From assembly GCF_029892485.1 (NCBI RefSeq), contig NZ_JARXVG010000008.1, positions 62,001 to 126,000 of the forward strand: a stretch of 64,000 nt of DNA, in the 5' to 3' direction. The position numbers and the translations under genes were made by a program. This stretch comes from Variovorax boronicumulans (GTDB lineage Bacteria > Pseudomonadota > Gammaproteobacteria > Burkholderiales > Burkholderiaceae_C). Position 1 is the stretch's first letter; the number at the start of each line of letters is the position of its first letter. This document shows positions 1 to 9,314 of the stretch, one piece after another. Below the pieces are notes generated by a model, which saw only the letters and a list, made by a program, of their open reading frames with translations, was not told where the DNA came from and made no database searches.

Positions 1-130
1 GCCGGGTCCGCCGGCAAAGTTCTCTCAAGCGCCGCACAAAAAAGCTTCAACCCGGCGCCGCCGCATTTCCGTAGAGTGCGGTACACCACGAGACATCCCG
101 CCCGAACAAGAGAAAGACGAGGCCCGCCGC

Positions 131-1633
131 ATGAATGCGCCGCTCACTGCCGTCCAGAACGATTCGCTACAGAAAACGGAGCGCCAGTCGCAGATCGTGC
201 GCGCGCTGCAAGCGCACCTGCCCGCGCATGCCCTGATCTGGCACGCCGAGGACACCACGCCCTACGAGTGCGACGGTCTCACCGCCTACCGGCAGCGGCC
301 GCTCGTCGTGGCCCTGCCCGAGACCGAGGCGCAGGTCGCCGCGGTGCTCAAGACCTGCCACCAGCTCGGCGTGCCCGTGGTCGCGCGCGGCGCGGGCACC
401 GGCCTCTCGGGCGGTGCGATGCCGCATGCGCTGGGCGTGACGCTCTCTCTGGCCAAGTTCAACCGCATCCTCAAGATCGATCCGGTGAGCCGCACGGCGG
501 TCGTGCAGTGCGGCGTGCGCAACCTGGCGATCAGCGAGGCGGCCGCACCGTTCAATCTCTACTACGCGCCCGACCCGTCGAGCCAGATCGCCTGCACCAT
601 CGGCGGCAACGTGGCCGAGAACTCGGGGGGCGTGCATTGCCTGAAGTACGGCCTCACGCTGCACAACGTGCAGCGCGTGCGCGGCTTCACCGCCGAGGGC
701 GACGCCATCGAGTTCGGTGGTGAGGCGCTCGATGCGCCGGGGCTCGACCTGCTCGCACTGGTCATCGGCAGCGAAGGCATGCTGGCCGTGACCACCGAGG
801 TCACCGTCAAGCTGGTGCCCAAGCCGCAGCTCGCGCGCTGCATCATGGCCAGCTTCGACGACGTGCGAAAGGCCGGCGACGCGGTGGCCGCGGTGATTGC
901 GGCCGGCATCATTCCGGCCGGGCTGGAGATGATGGACAAGCCCATGACCGCCGCCGTCGAGGACTTCGTGCGCGCGGGCTACGACCTCGATGCCGCGGCG
1001 ATCCTGCTGTGCGAATCCGACGGCACGCCTGAAGAAGTCGAAGAAGAAATCGGCCGCATGACCGCCGTGCTGCGCGGCTGCGGCGCCACCGCCATCGCGG
1101 TGAGCAACAGCGAAGACGAGCGCATGAAATTCTGGAGCGGCCGCAAGAACGCCTTTCCGGCGTCGGGCCGCATCAGCCCCGACTACATGTGCCTGGACTC
1201 GACCATCCCGCGCAAGCGCCTGGCGGACATCCTGCTCGCGATCCAGGAGATGGAGAAGAAATACAACCTGCGCTGCTGCAACGTGTTCCACGCGGGCGAC
1301 GGCAACCTGCATCCGCTGGTGCTGTTCGATGCGAACGATCCCGACGAGCTGCACCGCTGCGAGCTCTTCGGCGCCGACATCCTGGAGACCAGCGTCGCGA
1401 TGGGCGGCACGGTTTCGGGGGAGCACGGCGTGGGCGTGGAAAAGCTCAACAGCATGTGCGTGCAGTTCACCGCCAGCGAGAACGAGCAGATGTTCGGTGT
1501 GAAGCGTGCGTTCGATCCGGCCGGGCTGCTGAACCCTGGCAAGGTGATTCCCACGCTGCAGCGCTGCGCTGAATACGGCAAGCAGGTGGTGCGCGGCGGC
1601 AGGCTGCCGCATCCCGATCTGCCGCGCTTCTGA
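131..1633 (+). CDS. glcD: Glycolate oxidase FAD subunit GlcD
   Basis: This is the FAD-linked catalytic subunit of membrane-associated glycolate oxidase, which oxidises glycolate to glyoxylate. The 500-residue protein has the PCMH-type FAD-binding signature around residues 84-98 (VARGAGTGLSGGAMP) and the FAD-oxidase C-terminal domain, with NVFHAGDGNLHP and a late GEHGVG motif. Length matches the GlcD family. ATG 131 has a GAGG ribosome site about 10 bases upstream. It is the first gene of glcDEF: glcE follows after 10 bases and glcF after a further 19. No glcC regulator or malate synthase gene is adjacent, so regulation is not visible here. D-lactate dehydrogenases share the fold, but the trio with GlcE and GlcF supports glycolate oxidase. 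Confidence 0.95.
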   Translation: MNAPLTAVQNDSLQKTERQSQIVRALQAHLPAHALIWHAEDTTPYECDGLTAYRQRPLVVALPETEAQVAAVLKTCHQLGVPVVARGAGTGLSGGAMPHALGVTLSLAKFNRILKIDPVSRTAVVQCGVRNLAISEAAAPFNLYYAPDPSSQIACTIGGNVAENSGGVHCLKYGLTLHNVQRVRGFTAEGDAIEFGGEALDAPGLDLLALVIGSEGMLAVTTEVTVKLVPKPQLARCIMASFDDVRKAGDAVAAVIAAGIIPAGLEMMDKPMTAAVEDFVRAGYDLDAAAILLCESDGTPEEVEEEIGRMTAVLRGCGATAIAVSNSEDERMKFWSGRKNAFPASGRISPDYMCLDSTIPRKRLADILLAIQEMEKKYNLRCCNVFHAGDGNLHPLVLFDANDPDELHRCELFGADILETSVAMGGTVSGEHGVGVEKLNSMCVQFTASENEQMFGVKRAFDPAGLLNPGKVIPTLQRCAEYGKQVVRGGRLPHPDLPRF

Positions 1634-1643
1634 AAAAAGAATC

Positions 1644-2735
1644 ATGGATCAAGCCCTCAGCCAGATCGTCGAGCGCATCCGCGCCGCAGCCACCGACGCC
1701 ACGCCGCTGTGCATACGCGGCGGCGGCACCAAGGATTTCCACGGCGAGGCGCTGCAAGGCGACATCCTCGACACCACCGCGCTCGCGGGCATCACGAGCT
1801 ATGAGCCGAGCGAGCTCGTCGTCACCGTGCGTGCCGGCACGCCGCTCGCCGAACTCGAAGCCGCGCTGGCCGAGAAGGGGCAGTGCCTGCCCTTCGAGCC
1901 GCCGCACTTCGGCCCGGGCACCACCGTCGGCGGCATGGTCGCCGCGGGCCTGAGCGGCCCCGCGCGCGCCAGCGTGGGCGCGGTTCGCGACTACGTGCTC
2001 GGTGCCACGCTCGTCAACGGCCGTGGCGATGTCCTGAGCTTTGGCGGGCAGGTGATGAAGAACGTCGCGGGCTACGACGTCTCGCGCGTGCTCGCAGGCT
2101 CGCTCGGCACGCTGGGCGTGATCGCCGAGGTGAGCCTCAAGGTGCTGCCCGTCGCGCCGGCCGAGGCCACGCTGGAATTCGCCTGCAGCCAGGCCGATGC
2201 GCTGCGGCTGCTCAACGAATGGGGCGGCCGGCCGCTGCCGCTGAATGCGAGTTGCTGGTTCGAATACGCCGGCGCGGGCGCGCTCTACCTGCGGCTGCGT
2301 GGTGCGGTTGCGGCCGTGGAGGCGGCATGCGCGCATCTCGGCGGCGAGCGCAAGGACAACGCGCGCGCCGCCGCCGACTGGCAGGCACTGCGCGACCAGC
2401 AGCTGCCGTGGTTCGACACCGCCAATGGCCCGGATGCGCTCTGGCGCCTGTCGGTGCCGCAGACCGCGCCCGTGCTCGCGATCGAAGGCAATGCGCCGCT
2501 GATCGAGTGGCATGGCGGACAGCGCTGGTACAAGGCCCCGCCCGGGCAAGCAGCGCGCATCCGCGAGATCGCGCGCGCTGCAGGCGGACACGCCACGCTG
2601 TTCAGAACACCTGCCTCGGACGTCCCCCGCTTCGACGCACTGAGCGCCCCGATTGCCCGCATCCACCGCGCGCTGATGCACGAGTTCGATCCGCACCGCA
2701 TCTTCAACCGCGGCCGGCTTTTCGCAGACGAATAA
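1644..2735 (+). CDS. glcE: Glycolate oxidase subunit GlcE
   Basis: This is the second FAD-binding subunit of glycolate oxidase. The 363-residue protein is a shorter PCMH-type flavoprotein. Its N-terminal half carries the FAD fold (RGGGTKDFHG near residue 24, then GTTVGGMVAAGLSGPARAS). The stretch VMKNVAGYDVSRVLAGSLG near residue 135 is characteristic of GlcE. The C-terminus ends in a short HRIFNRGRL motif, where GlcD-type proteins have N-P-G. It lies between glcD and glcF with short gaps, so the three are probably one transcript. GlcE is needed for activity of the GlcDEF complex in E. coli. Confidence 0.94.
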   Translation: MDQALSQIVERIRAAATDATPLCIRGGGTKDFHGEALQGDILDTTALAGITSYEPSELVVTVRAGTPLAELEAALAEKGQCLPFEPPHFGPGTTVGGMVAAGLSGPARASVGAVRDYVLGATLVNGRGDVLSFGGQVMKNVAGYDVSRVLAGSLGTLGVIAEVSLKVLPVAPAEATLEFACSQADALRLLNEWGGRPLPLNASCWFEYAGAGALYLRLRGAVAAVEAACAHLGGERKDNARAAADWQALRDQQLPWFDTANGPDALWRLSVPQTAPVLAIEGNAPLIEWHGGQRWYKAPPGQAARIREIARAAGGHATLFRTPASDVPRFDALSAPIARIHRALMHEFDPHRIFNRGRLFADE

Positions 2736-2754
2736 AAAGAGACCACACCCCGCG

Positions 2755-3996
2755 ATGCAAACCGAACTCGCCCCCGAATTCCGCGACACCGACGAAGGTC
2801 GCGAAGCCGAAGCCATCCTGCGCAAGTGCGTGCACTGCGGCTTCTGCACCGCCACCTGCCCGACCTACCAGTTGCTGGGCGACGAGCTGGATGGCCCGCG
2901 CGGACGCATCTACCTGATCAAGCAGGTGCTCGAAGGCAAGGCGCCGACGCGCAGCACGCAGCTGCACCTGGACCGGTGCCTCACCTGCCGCAACTGCGAG
3001 AGCACCTGCCCGAGCGGCGTGCAGTACGGCAACCTCGTGGACATCGGCCGCAAGATCGTCGACGAGAAGGTGCCGCGCCCCGCGATGGAATCGGCCACGC
3101 GCTGGCTATTGAAGGAAGGGCTGCCGTCGCCGCTCTTCGGCCCCGCGATGAAGCTCGGGCAATCGGTGCGCGGCTTGCTGCCCGATGCGCTCAAGGCCAA
3201 GGTGCCCGCAAAGCAGGAAGCGGGCGCATGGCCCACCGCCACGCATGCGCGCAAGGTGCTGATGCTCGCGGGCTGCGTGCAGCCGTCGATGATGCCCAAC
3301 ATCAACAGCGCCACTGCGCGCGTGCTCGATGCGGCCGGTATCCAGGTCGTGATCGCGAAGGAGGCCGGCTGCTGCGGCGCGGTGAAGTTCCACCTCAACG
3401 ACCAGGAGGGCGGCAAGGCGCAGATGCGCGCCAACATCGATGCGTGGTGGCCGCAGGTCGAACGCAATGAAGTGGAAGCCGTCGTGATGAACGCGTCAGG
3501 CTGCGGCGTCACGGTGCGCGAGTACGGGCACATGCTGCAGCACGACGCGGCCTATGCGGCGAAGGCGGCGCGCGTCAGCGAACTGACGCGCGACCTGAGC
3601 GAGCTGCTGCCCGATCTCGTGCCCGTCTTGAAGGCGCGCGTGCGTGCGCCCGAGGGCGTGGTCGCCTACCACCCGCCCTGCACGCTGCAGCACGGGCAGA
3701 AGCTGCGCGGCGGCGTCGAGACGCACCTGCGCGCGCTCGGCTTCGACGTGCGCGTGGCCATGAACGAATCGCACCTGTGCTGCGGCTCGGCCGGCACGTA
3801 TTCGGTGCTGCAGCCTGAGCTGGCCTACCCGCTGCGCGACCGCAAGCTGGGGCACCTGAAGCAGTTGCAGCCCACCACCATCGCCTCGGCCAACATCGGC
3901 TGCATCACGCACCTTCAAAGCGGCAGCGGGGAGACGCCGGTGCGCCACTGGGTGGAATTGCTGGATGCCGCATTGGGCACGCCGGGTAGGGCCTGA
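2755..3996 (+). CDS. glcF: Glycolate oxidase iron-sulfur subunit GlcF
   Basis: This is the electron-transfer subunit of glycolate oxidase and passes electrons from the flavin subunits toward quinone. The 413-residue protein has two N-terminal 4Fe-4S ferredoxin motifs, with cysteines at 25, 28, 31, 35 and at 75, 78, 81, 85. Two CCG-type cysteine-rich domains follow (AGCCGAVKFHLN and SHLCCGSAGTYS). Length and architecture match GlcF. It is the last gene of glcDEF, and the next gene is 88 bases away. Confidence 0.95.
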   Translation: MQTELAPEFRDTDEGREAEAILRKCVHCGFCTATCPTYQLLGDELDGPRGRIYLIKQVLEGKAPTRSTQLHLDRCLTCRNCESTCPSGVQYGNLVDIGRKIVDEKVPRPAMESATRWLLKEGLPSPLFGPAMKLGQSVRGLLPDALKAKVPAKQEAGAWPTATHARKVLMLAGCVQPSMMPNINSATARVLDAAGIQVVIAKEAGCCGAVKFHLNDQEGGKAQMRANIDAWWPQVERNEVEAVVMNASGCGVTVREYGHMLQHDAAYAAKAARVSELTRDLSELLPDLVPVLKARVRAPEGVVAYHPPCTLQHGQKLRGGVETHLRALGFDVRVAMNESHLCCGSAGTYSVLQPELAYPLRDRKLGHLKQLQPTTIASANIGCITHLQSGSGETPVRHWVELLDAALGTPGRA

Positions 3997-4084
3997 TCGC
4001 ACAGCAGGGCAGGCTCCGGTCCGACTCGCGCGACGGGCGCTTGCGGCGCATCATGGCGGACCGAATCTGCAAGGAGCCCATGCC

Positions 4085-4510
4085 ATGTCCCACCTTACCC
4101 AACTTCCGCTGCGACGCGTTCTGCTGGCCTGCGCTTGCGCAGCCGGCGCGGTGGCGGCGCACGCCCAGTCCGCAATGCCCGCATGGCAGGGCGCAGGGCC
4201 GACGCGCTATGTGTGCGGGGGCATCGGCTCCGACGAATCGAATGCCATGCGCGCCGCCATGAAGGAGCATCCGCTCTCGCTGCTGTTCGCGCGCGCCGAC
4301 GGCGCCTACATGGCCAGCGTGGACGTCGCGATCAAGGGCGGCGACACGAACTCCTCGGCTGCCCTGGCCTTCCGCGCCGGTGGCCCGGTGTGCCTGATCG
4401 ATTTGCCCGAGGGGCGCTACACCATCGACGTCACCACGCCCGGCGGGCAAGCCAAGAGCCAGACGGTGACGGTGGGCGGCGGTGCGAAGACCGCCAGCTT
4501 CCGCTTTTGA
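4085..4510 (+). CDS. Small exported protein of unknown function
   Basis: The 141-residue protein starts at ATG 4085, the first methionine giving a clean signal peptide: positively charged start, hydrophobic run of Leu/Ala/Cys, then AHAQS as a probable signal-peptidase I site near residue 28. Longer upstream in-frame starts would bury this signal. The mature part has two cysteines and ends in a beta-rich region (LPEGRYTIDVTTPGG, then a Gly/Thr/Val strand) that resembles carboxypeptidase-regulatory or PEGA-like folds. A periplasmic location is inferred; the function is unknown. It is convergent with the glutathione peroxidase gene, ending nine bases from it. Confidence 0.75.
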   Translation: MSHLTQLPLRRVLLACACAAGAVAAHAQSAMPAWQGAGPTRYVCGGIGSDESNAMRAAMKEHPLSLLFARADGAYMASVDVAIKGGDTNSSAALAFRAGGPVCLIDLPEGRYTIDVTTPGGQAKSQTVTVGGGAKTASFRF

Positions 4511-4519
4511 GGAAGGCCG

Positions 4520-5008
4520 TCAGCCGGCTGCCAGCGCCGCCTCGACATCGCGCGTGAGCGAGGCGGGCGTGTCCAGCGGCGCATAGCGCTTGAGCACCGT
4601 GCCGTCGCGCCCGATCAGGAACTTGGTGAAGTTCCACTTGATGGCCGTGAGGCCCAGGAGGCCGGGCTTCTCTTTGGTGAGCCACTGGTACAGCGGCGCG
4701 GCGTTGCCGCCGTTGACGTCGATCTTCTCCATCATCGGAAAACTCACGCCGTAGTTCTTGGTGCAGAAGGCGCCGATTTCCTCGTTGGTGCCCGGGTCCT
4801 GCGAGCCGAACTGGTTCGACGGAAAGCCCAGCACGACGAGGCCCTGGTCGGCGTACTTCTCGTGCAGCGTCTCCAGCCCGGCGAACTGCGGCGTGAAGCC
4901 GCATTTGCTCGCCGTGTTGACGATCAGCAGCACCTTGCCCTTGAAGGCGGAGAGCTTCACCGGCTTGCCGTCGATCTGGTTGGCTTCGAAGTCGTAGACG
5001 TTGGTCAT
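4520..5008 (-). CDS. Glutathione peroxidase
   Basis: This is a thiol peroxidase of the glutathione peroxidase family that reduces hydrogen peroxide and lipid hydroperoxides. It has 162 residues, typical of bacterial BtuE/Gpo. The catalytic cysteine is C36 in NTASKCGFTPQ, where animal enzymes carry selenocysteine. The other active-site pieces are present: Q in LGFPSNQFGSQDPG and W-N in KWNFTKFLI. Like other bacterial members it may use thioredoxin rather than glutathione. It sits nine bases downstream of the EamA exporter gene, probably on the same transcript. Confidence 0.92.
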   Translation of the reverse strand: MTNVYDFEANQIDGKPVKLSAFKGKVLLIVNTASKCGFTPQFAGLETLHEKYADQGLVVLGFPSNQFGSQDPGTNEEIGAFCTKNYGVSFPMMEKIDVNGGNAAPLYQWLTKEKPGLLGLTAIKWNFTKFLIGRDGTVLKRYAPLDTPASLTRDVEAALAAG

Positions 5009-5017
5009 GGGATGTCC

Positions 5018-5902
5018 TCAGTGAGTGGAGCGATCATCGCCCCGCGCGGGCGTTCGCGCAAACGCCGACCAGACCGCACCTGCCACGATCAGCGCGCCGC
5101 CCACGAGGATGCGCGCGTCCATGGTGGCCGCGCCCAGCGCCACCGACGAGACGCTGGCGAACAGCACTTCCGACAACATGATCACCGAGGCCGCGCTCGA
5201 CGCGAGCCGCGCGGCGCCGTACTGCAGGCACACGTTGGCCACGATGAAGCCGCCCCCGAGGAGCACCGCCCAGCCGAGCCAGCCGGATGTAGCGAGCAGC
5301 GGGGAGGCGATGCCGCCGAAGCTGGAGCCGATCAGGGCCGCGACGCCGCCCACCACCGCGCAGCCGCAGAACATCGCCAGCGCGCGCGACTCCCCCGGCG
5401 CTTCGCGCAGATGGCGCAGCGTGATGTTCGTCACCGCGAAGCTGAAGCCCGCCGCCACGCCGAGCCAGTCGGGCAGGCTCGACGGCACGGGCCAGTCGGT
5501 GCCGGGCGCCTTGAGCACCACGACCACGCCGGTCAGCGCCAGCGCCACCCGTGCGAGCGCACCGCCCGTGGGCCGCTCACCGAGCAGCAGCCAGGCCAGC
5601 AATACGTTCCACAGCGGCATCAGGTAGAACAGCAGCACCACGCGCACCACGTCGCCCTCTGTCGCGGCCCAGTTGAAGCCCACGTTGGTGAACCCCGCGG
5701 CAAGGCCCAGCGCGATCAGCATCGGGAACGCCGCGAAGGCCTTCCATGCATGCCGCCGCAGGAGGCCCATCACGACCGCGATGAACAGGTAGATCAGGCA
5801 GGTGGTCCACAGCGGGTGCAGCCCATGGCCGGCGAGCTGGCGGAACGGGAACCAGGAAACGCCCCAGACGAAGGCGTTGAAGACAAGTGCGAGCGCGGGC
5901 AT
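5018..5902 (-). CDS. EamA/DMT-family membrane exporter
   Basis: This is a drug/metabolite transporter superfamily protein of the inner membrane. The 294 residues form about ten hydrophobic helices arranged as two EamA repeats, roughly residues 1-140 and 150-285. The N-terminus AFVWGVSWFPFRQL is typical of the family. The substrate cannot be told from sequence; relatives export amino acids, sugars or metabolites. It is immediately upstream of the glutathione peroxidase gene (nine-base gap), which suggests cotranscription. Confidence 0.88.
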   Translation of the reverse strand: MPALALVFNAFVWGVSWFPFRQLAGHGLHPLWTTCLIYLFIAVVMGLLRRHAWKAFAAFPMLIALGLAAGFTNVGFNWAATEGDVVRVVLLFYLMPLWNVLLAWLLLGERPTGGALARVALALTGVVVVLKAPGTDWPVPSSLPDWLGVAAGFSFAVTNITLRHLREAPGESRALAMFCGCAVVGGVAALIGSSFGGIASPLLATSGWLGWAVLLGGGFIVANVCLQYGAARLASSAASVIMLSEVLFASVSSVALGAATMDARILVGGALIVAGAVWSAFARTPARGDDRSTH

Positions 5903-5972
5903 GGAGGCGTTGGAGGGGTGAGGGCTCGGGCGCTCGGCGCGCCGGCCTTCTCACCAACGCAGTCGCGCAATG

Positions 5973-7277
5973 TCAGTGATGCTTGTCGCTGCGGGCGATG
6001 GCCAGCAGATGCTCGACTTCTTCGGGGTACTTCTTCAGGTTGTTCTCGTGCCAGCGCTTGATGAGCCACATGCAGCCCGCCACCACCAGGCCGAAGGCGC
6101 TGATCGCACCATAGGCCGACAGGCCCAGCCCCGTGCACACGCTGTAGAAGCCGCCCAGCAGAAGAATGCAGGCCTGCTCGTTGAAGTTCTGCACGGCAAT
6201 CGACCGGCCCGCGCCCATCAGGTTGTGGCCGCGGTGCTGCAGCAGCGCATTCATCGGCACGACGAGGAAGCCGCCCAGGCCGCCCAGGATGATGAGGAAC
6301 GGCACCGCCAACCAGACGTTGCCGATGAAGTTCATGCCGATGACCATCAGCCCCATCGCGATGCCCATCGGGATCACGCGGGTGGCCATGTCCAGCCGCA
6401 TGCGCATCGAGGCCACGATGGCGCCCACGGCCGTGCCGATGGTCACCACGCCGGTCAGCGCCGAGGCCTGGGTCGTGTTGTAGCCCAGCGCGAGCGATGC
6501 CCAGGCCAGCACGATGTACTTGAGGTTGCCGCCCGCGCCCCAGAAGAGCGTGGTGGTGGCCAGCGAAATCTGGCCCAGGCGGTCGCGCCACAGGCGCGCA
6601 TTGCAATGCCAGAAGTCGGGCAGCAGCGCCACGATGTTGCGCGCGAAGCCCTGCTCGGGGTTGGAGCGCAGCGGGCGCATCTCGACGCCGGTGTGCGGGA
6701 TGCGCGTGTTGAACCAGGCCGCCAGCATGTACACGAAGATCAGCACCGAGATCGCGGCTTCGGCCGGCGAATCGATGCCGGTGTCGATCAGCGGGAAGTC
6801 GAAGGACAGCAACTGGCTGGAGACCGCATGGCCCACCAGCGTGCCGCCGAGCACGATGCCCAGCAGGATGGAAGCGATGGTCAGCCCCTCGATCCAGCCG
6901 TTGGCCTTGACCAGCTGGGAGGCCGGCAACAGTTCGGTGAGGATGCCGTACTTGGCCGGCGAGTAGGCCGCGGCGCCCAGGCCCACGATCGAATACGACA
7001 ACAGGGGGTGCGAGCCGAACAGCATCATCAGGCAGCCGATCACCTTGATCGCATTGCTGATGAACATCACCTTGCCCTTGGGCAGCGCATCCGCGAACGC
7101 GCCCACCAGCGGCGCGAGCACCACATAGAAGACCGCGAAGATCGGCACCAGGGCCGCGCGTTGCCATTCGGGGGCGCCCGAACTTCGCATGAGATCGACG
7201 GCAACAACGAAAAGCGCTTGGTCGGCCAGCGACGAAAAGAACTGGGCCGACATGATCGTGTAGAAACCGCGCTTCAT
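5973..7277 (-). CDS. lplT: Lysophospholipid transporter LplT (MFS)
   Basis: This is a major facilitator family flippase that moves lysophospholipids across the inner membrane for reacylation. The 434-residue protein starts [20 protein letters not shown], which matches the conserved LplT N-terminus, so ATG 7277 is preferred over longer in-frame readings. About twelve hydrophobic helices follow. In enterobacteria LplT partners with the acyltransferase Aas, but no aas gene is next to it here. It is divergent from alr with a 193-base gap that should hold both promoters; I could not assign them confidently. Confidence 0.9.
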   Translation of the reverse strand: MKRGFYTIMSAQFFSSLADQALFVVAVDLMRSSGAPEWQRAALVPIFAVFYVVLAPLVGAFADALPKGKVMFISNAIKVIGCLMMLFGSHPLLSYSIVGLGAAAYSPAKYGILTELLPASQLVKANGWIEGLTIASILLGIVLGGTLVGHAVSSQLLSFDFPLIDTGIDSPAEAAISVLIFVYMLAAWFNTRIPHTGVEMRPLRSNPEQGFARNIVALLPDFWHCNARLWRDRLGQISLATTTLFWGAGGNLKYIVLAWASLALGYNTTQASALTGVVTIGTAVGAIVASMRMRLDMATRVIPMGIAMGLMVIGMNFIGNVWLAVPFLIILGGLGGFLVVPMNALLQHRGHNLMGAGRSIAVQNFNEQACILLLGGFYSVCTGLGLSAYGAISAFGLVVAGCMWLIKRWHENNLKKYPEEVEHLLAIARSDKHH

Positions 7278-7470
7278 CGATGGGCTGGCTGGCCAGAGGG
7301 GTCTGCTGGCGGTAGTGAAAAAGTGTCGCGTCCGGTGCGAATGGGCGGTTATAGCATGGGGGTACGACGCAGAAATGGGCATCCCTTCCGGATTCGACCC
7401 CATTCCCGGAAATGCTAAAACGTGGTCTGCGTTTCCTCCAAGCCCGCTCGAAGCCTGCCCGAAGCCCCTC

Positions 7471-8586
7471 ATGCCGCGCCCCATTCTCGCCACCGTCCAT
7501 ACACCCGCCCTCCGCAACAACCTCGAGCGGGTCCGCCGTTCGGCCCTCGACGCCCGCGTCTGGGCGGTGGTCAAGGCCAATGCCTATGGCCATGGCATCG
7601 AGCGGGTCTATGAGGGCCTGCGCGGCGCCGACGGTTTTGCGCTGCTCGACCTGGCCGAAGCGGAACGCGTGCGCGCCCTGGGCTGGCGCGGTCCGGTGCT
7701 GCTGCTCGAAGGCGTGTTCGATGCGCGCGACCTGGAGCTGTGCTCGCGCCTGGACCTGTGGCACACCGTGCATTGCGACGAGCAGATCGACATGCTCGCA
7801 GCGCACAAGACCCTCAAGCCCCAGCGTGTTTTCCTCAAGATGAACTCGGGCATGAACCGCCTGGGCTTCACGCCCGAGCGCTTCGGTTCGGCCTGGACGC
7901 GCCTGAATGCGCTCACCCAGGTCGACGAGATTTCGCTGATGACGCACTTCAGCGACGCCGACGGCCCCCGCGGCATCGCGCACCAGCTCGAAGCCTTCGA
8001 GCGCGTGACGCGCGACCTGCCGGGCGAGCGCTCCATCGCCAACAGCGCCGCCACCCTGCGTCACGCGGACCAGACCCGCGGCGACTGGGTGCGTCCCGGC
8101 ATCGTGCTGTACGGCAGCGCGCCCGACTTTCCGGCGAACGACGCGGCGCACTGGCAACTGCAGCCCACGATGACGCTGTCGACGCAGCTGCTCTCGGTGC
8201 AGACGCTCAAGGCCGGCGACACCATCGGCTACGGCTCCAACTTCACGGCCGAAGGGCCGCTCACCATCGGCGTGGCCGCGGTGGGCTATGCCGATGGCTA
8301 TCCGCGCCACTGCAACACCGGCACGCCGGTGCTGGTGAACGGCGTGCGCACCCGCATGGTGGGCCGCGTGAGCATGGACATGATCACCGTCGACCTCACG
8401 CCCGTGCCCGACGCGAAATTCGGTGCCGAGGTCACGCTGTGGGGCCGCTCCACCGTGACCGGCACGGTGCTTCCCATCGACGAGGTCGCGCAGGCCGCCG
8501 GCACCGTCGGCTACGAACTCATGTGCGCCGTGGCGCAGCGCGTGCCTTTCGCCCCCGCCGAGACCGACCCCGAAACCCGGCAATGA
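7471..8586 (+). CDS. alr: Alanine racemase
   Basis: This PLP enzyme interconverts L- and D-alanine for peptidoglycan. The 371-residue protein has the PLP lysine K35 in [10 protein letters not shown] and the second catalytic residue Y254 in GYGSNFTA, followed by the C-terminal beta domain with [13 protein letters not shown]. The start at ATG 7471 ([10 protein letters not shown]) gives the usual family length; the longer upstream reading has no family similarity. The stop overlaps the start of the next gene by four bases (ATGA), suggesting coupling. Confidence 0.94.
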   Translation: MPRPILATVHTPALRNNLERVRRSALDARVWAVVKANAYGHGIERVYEGLRGADGFALLDLAEAERVRALGWRGPVLLLEGVFDARDLELCSRLDLWHTVHCDEQIDMLAAHKTLKPQRVFLKMNSGMNRLGFTPERFGSAWTRLNALTQVDEISLMTHFSDADGPRGIAHQLEAFERVTRDLPGERSIANSAATLRHADQTRGDWVRPGIVLYGSAPDFPANDAAHWQLQPTMTLSTQLLSVQTLKAGDTIGYGSNFTAEGPLTIGVAAVGYADGYPRHCNTGTPVLVNGVRTRMVGRVSMDMITVDLTPVPDAKFGAEVTLWGRSTVTGTVLPIDEVAQAAGTVGYELMCAVAQRVPFAPAETDPETRQ

Positions 8587-9314
8587 AGGTTCTTTCCAAC
8601 TGGCGCTCGATGCGCCTTTGGGAAACGCAGATCGAACGCGACCTGCACCGCAACCACAGCCTGCGCACGCACGGCATTCTGATCGGCAGCTTCATGCTGC
8701 TGCTGATGTGGGGCGTCTCGGCGCTGCAGATGCACCTGCTGCATGTGGACTCGCTGGCGGTGCGCTACTTCCTCACGCTGGGCGTGGGCTACCTCGGCTA
8801 CCTGCTGGTGCTGCGCTGGTGGGCCCGGCGGCTGGTGGAGAAGGGCGTCGGCGCGAACCTCGATGTGGGCGCGGGCGACATGGTCGATGCAGGTGAATTC
8901 GCCCTGGACGTCGCCAGCAGCGCAAGCAGCGCCGGCGATGCCGTCGACGTGGCCGGCAGCGCGCTGGAACTGGCGGGCGCCTCCGACGAAGGCGCGATCA
9001 TCGTCGTGCCGGTGGTCGCCATCTTCCTGATCTGCGTGGCGGTGCTGTTCGGCGCGGGCTCGCTGGTGCTGCTCTATTTCAGCTGGGACGCGCTGCTGGC
9101 CGTGGCCATCGAGGTGGCGTTCTCGTACGTGTCGGCGCGCGCCGCGGTGCGCGTGGCGCGCGAAGGCTGGCTGGTGGCCGCAGTCCGGCTGACCTGGAAG
9201 CCGCTGCTGGGCGCGCTGATCTCCGCCGTGATCCTCGGCGCGCTGCTCGACCACTTCATGCCGCAGGTCAATTCGTTGCCCGAGGCGGTGCGCGTCTTGC
9301 TGAAGACGCACTGA
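8583..9314 (+). CDS. Hypothetical inner-membrane protein
   Basis: The 243-residue protein overlaps the end of alr by four bases (ATGA), so it is very likely cotranslated with it. It has a cytosolic charged N-terminus, two hydrophobic helices around residues 37-80, and a low-complexity Ala/Ser/Asp/Val segment (about residues 95-140, with [17 protein letters not shown]). Strong hydrophobic segments follow at about 140-175 and 200-220. I do not recognise a domain. The last 47 bases overlap the convergent LysR gene on the other strand. Confidence 0.75.
   Translation: MKVLSNWRSMRLWETQIERDLHRNHSLRTHGILIGSFMLLLMWGVSALQMHLLHVDSLAVRYFLTLGVGYLGYLLVLRWWARRLVEKGVGANLDVGAGDMVDAGEFALDVASSASSAGDAVDVAGSALELAGASDEGAIIVVPVVAIFLICVAVLFGAGSLVLLYFSWDALLAVAIEVAFSYVSARAAVRVAREGWLVAAVRLTWKPLLGALISAVILGALLDHFMPQVNSLPEAVRVLLKTH

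Noticed and set aside
1-130. Small minus-strand frame at the window start
   Set aside because: It overlaps the glcD start in antisense and has no motifs; the region is more simply the glcDEF leader.
5794-8583. Long minus-strand open frame (over 900 codons) across lplT and alr
   Set aside because: It covers lplT in another frame and alr in antisense; the translation is His/Arg/Gly-rich with no motifs.
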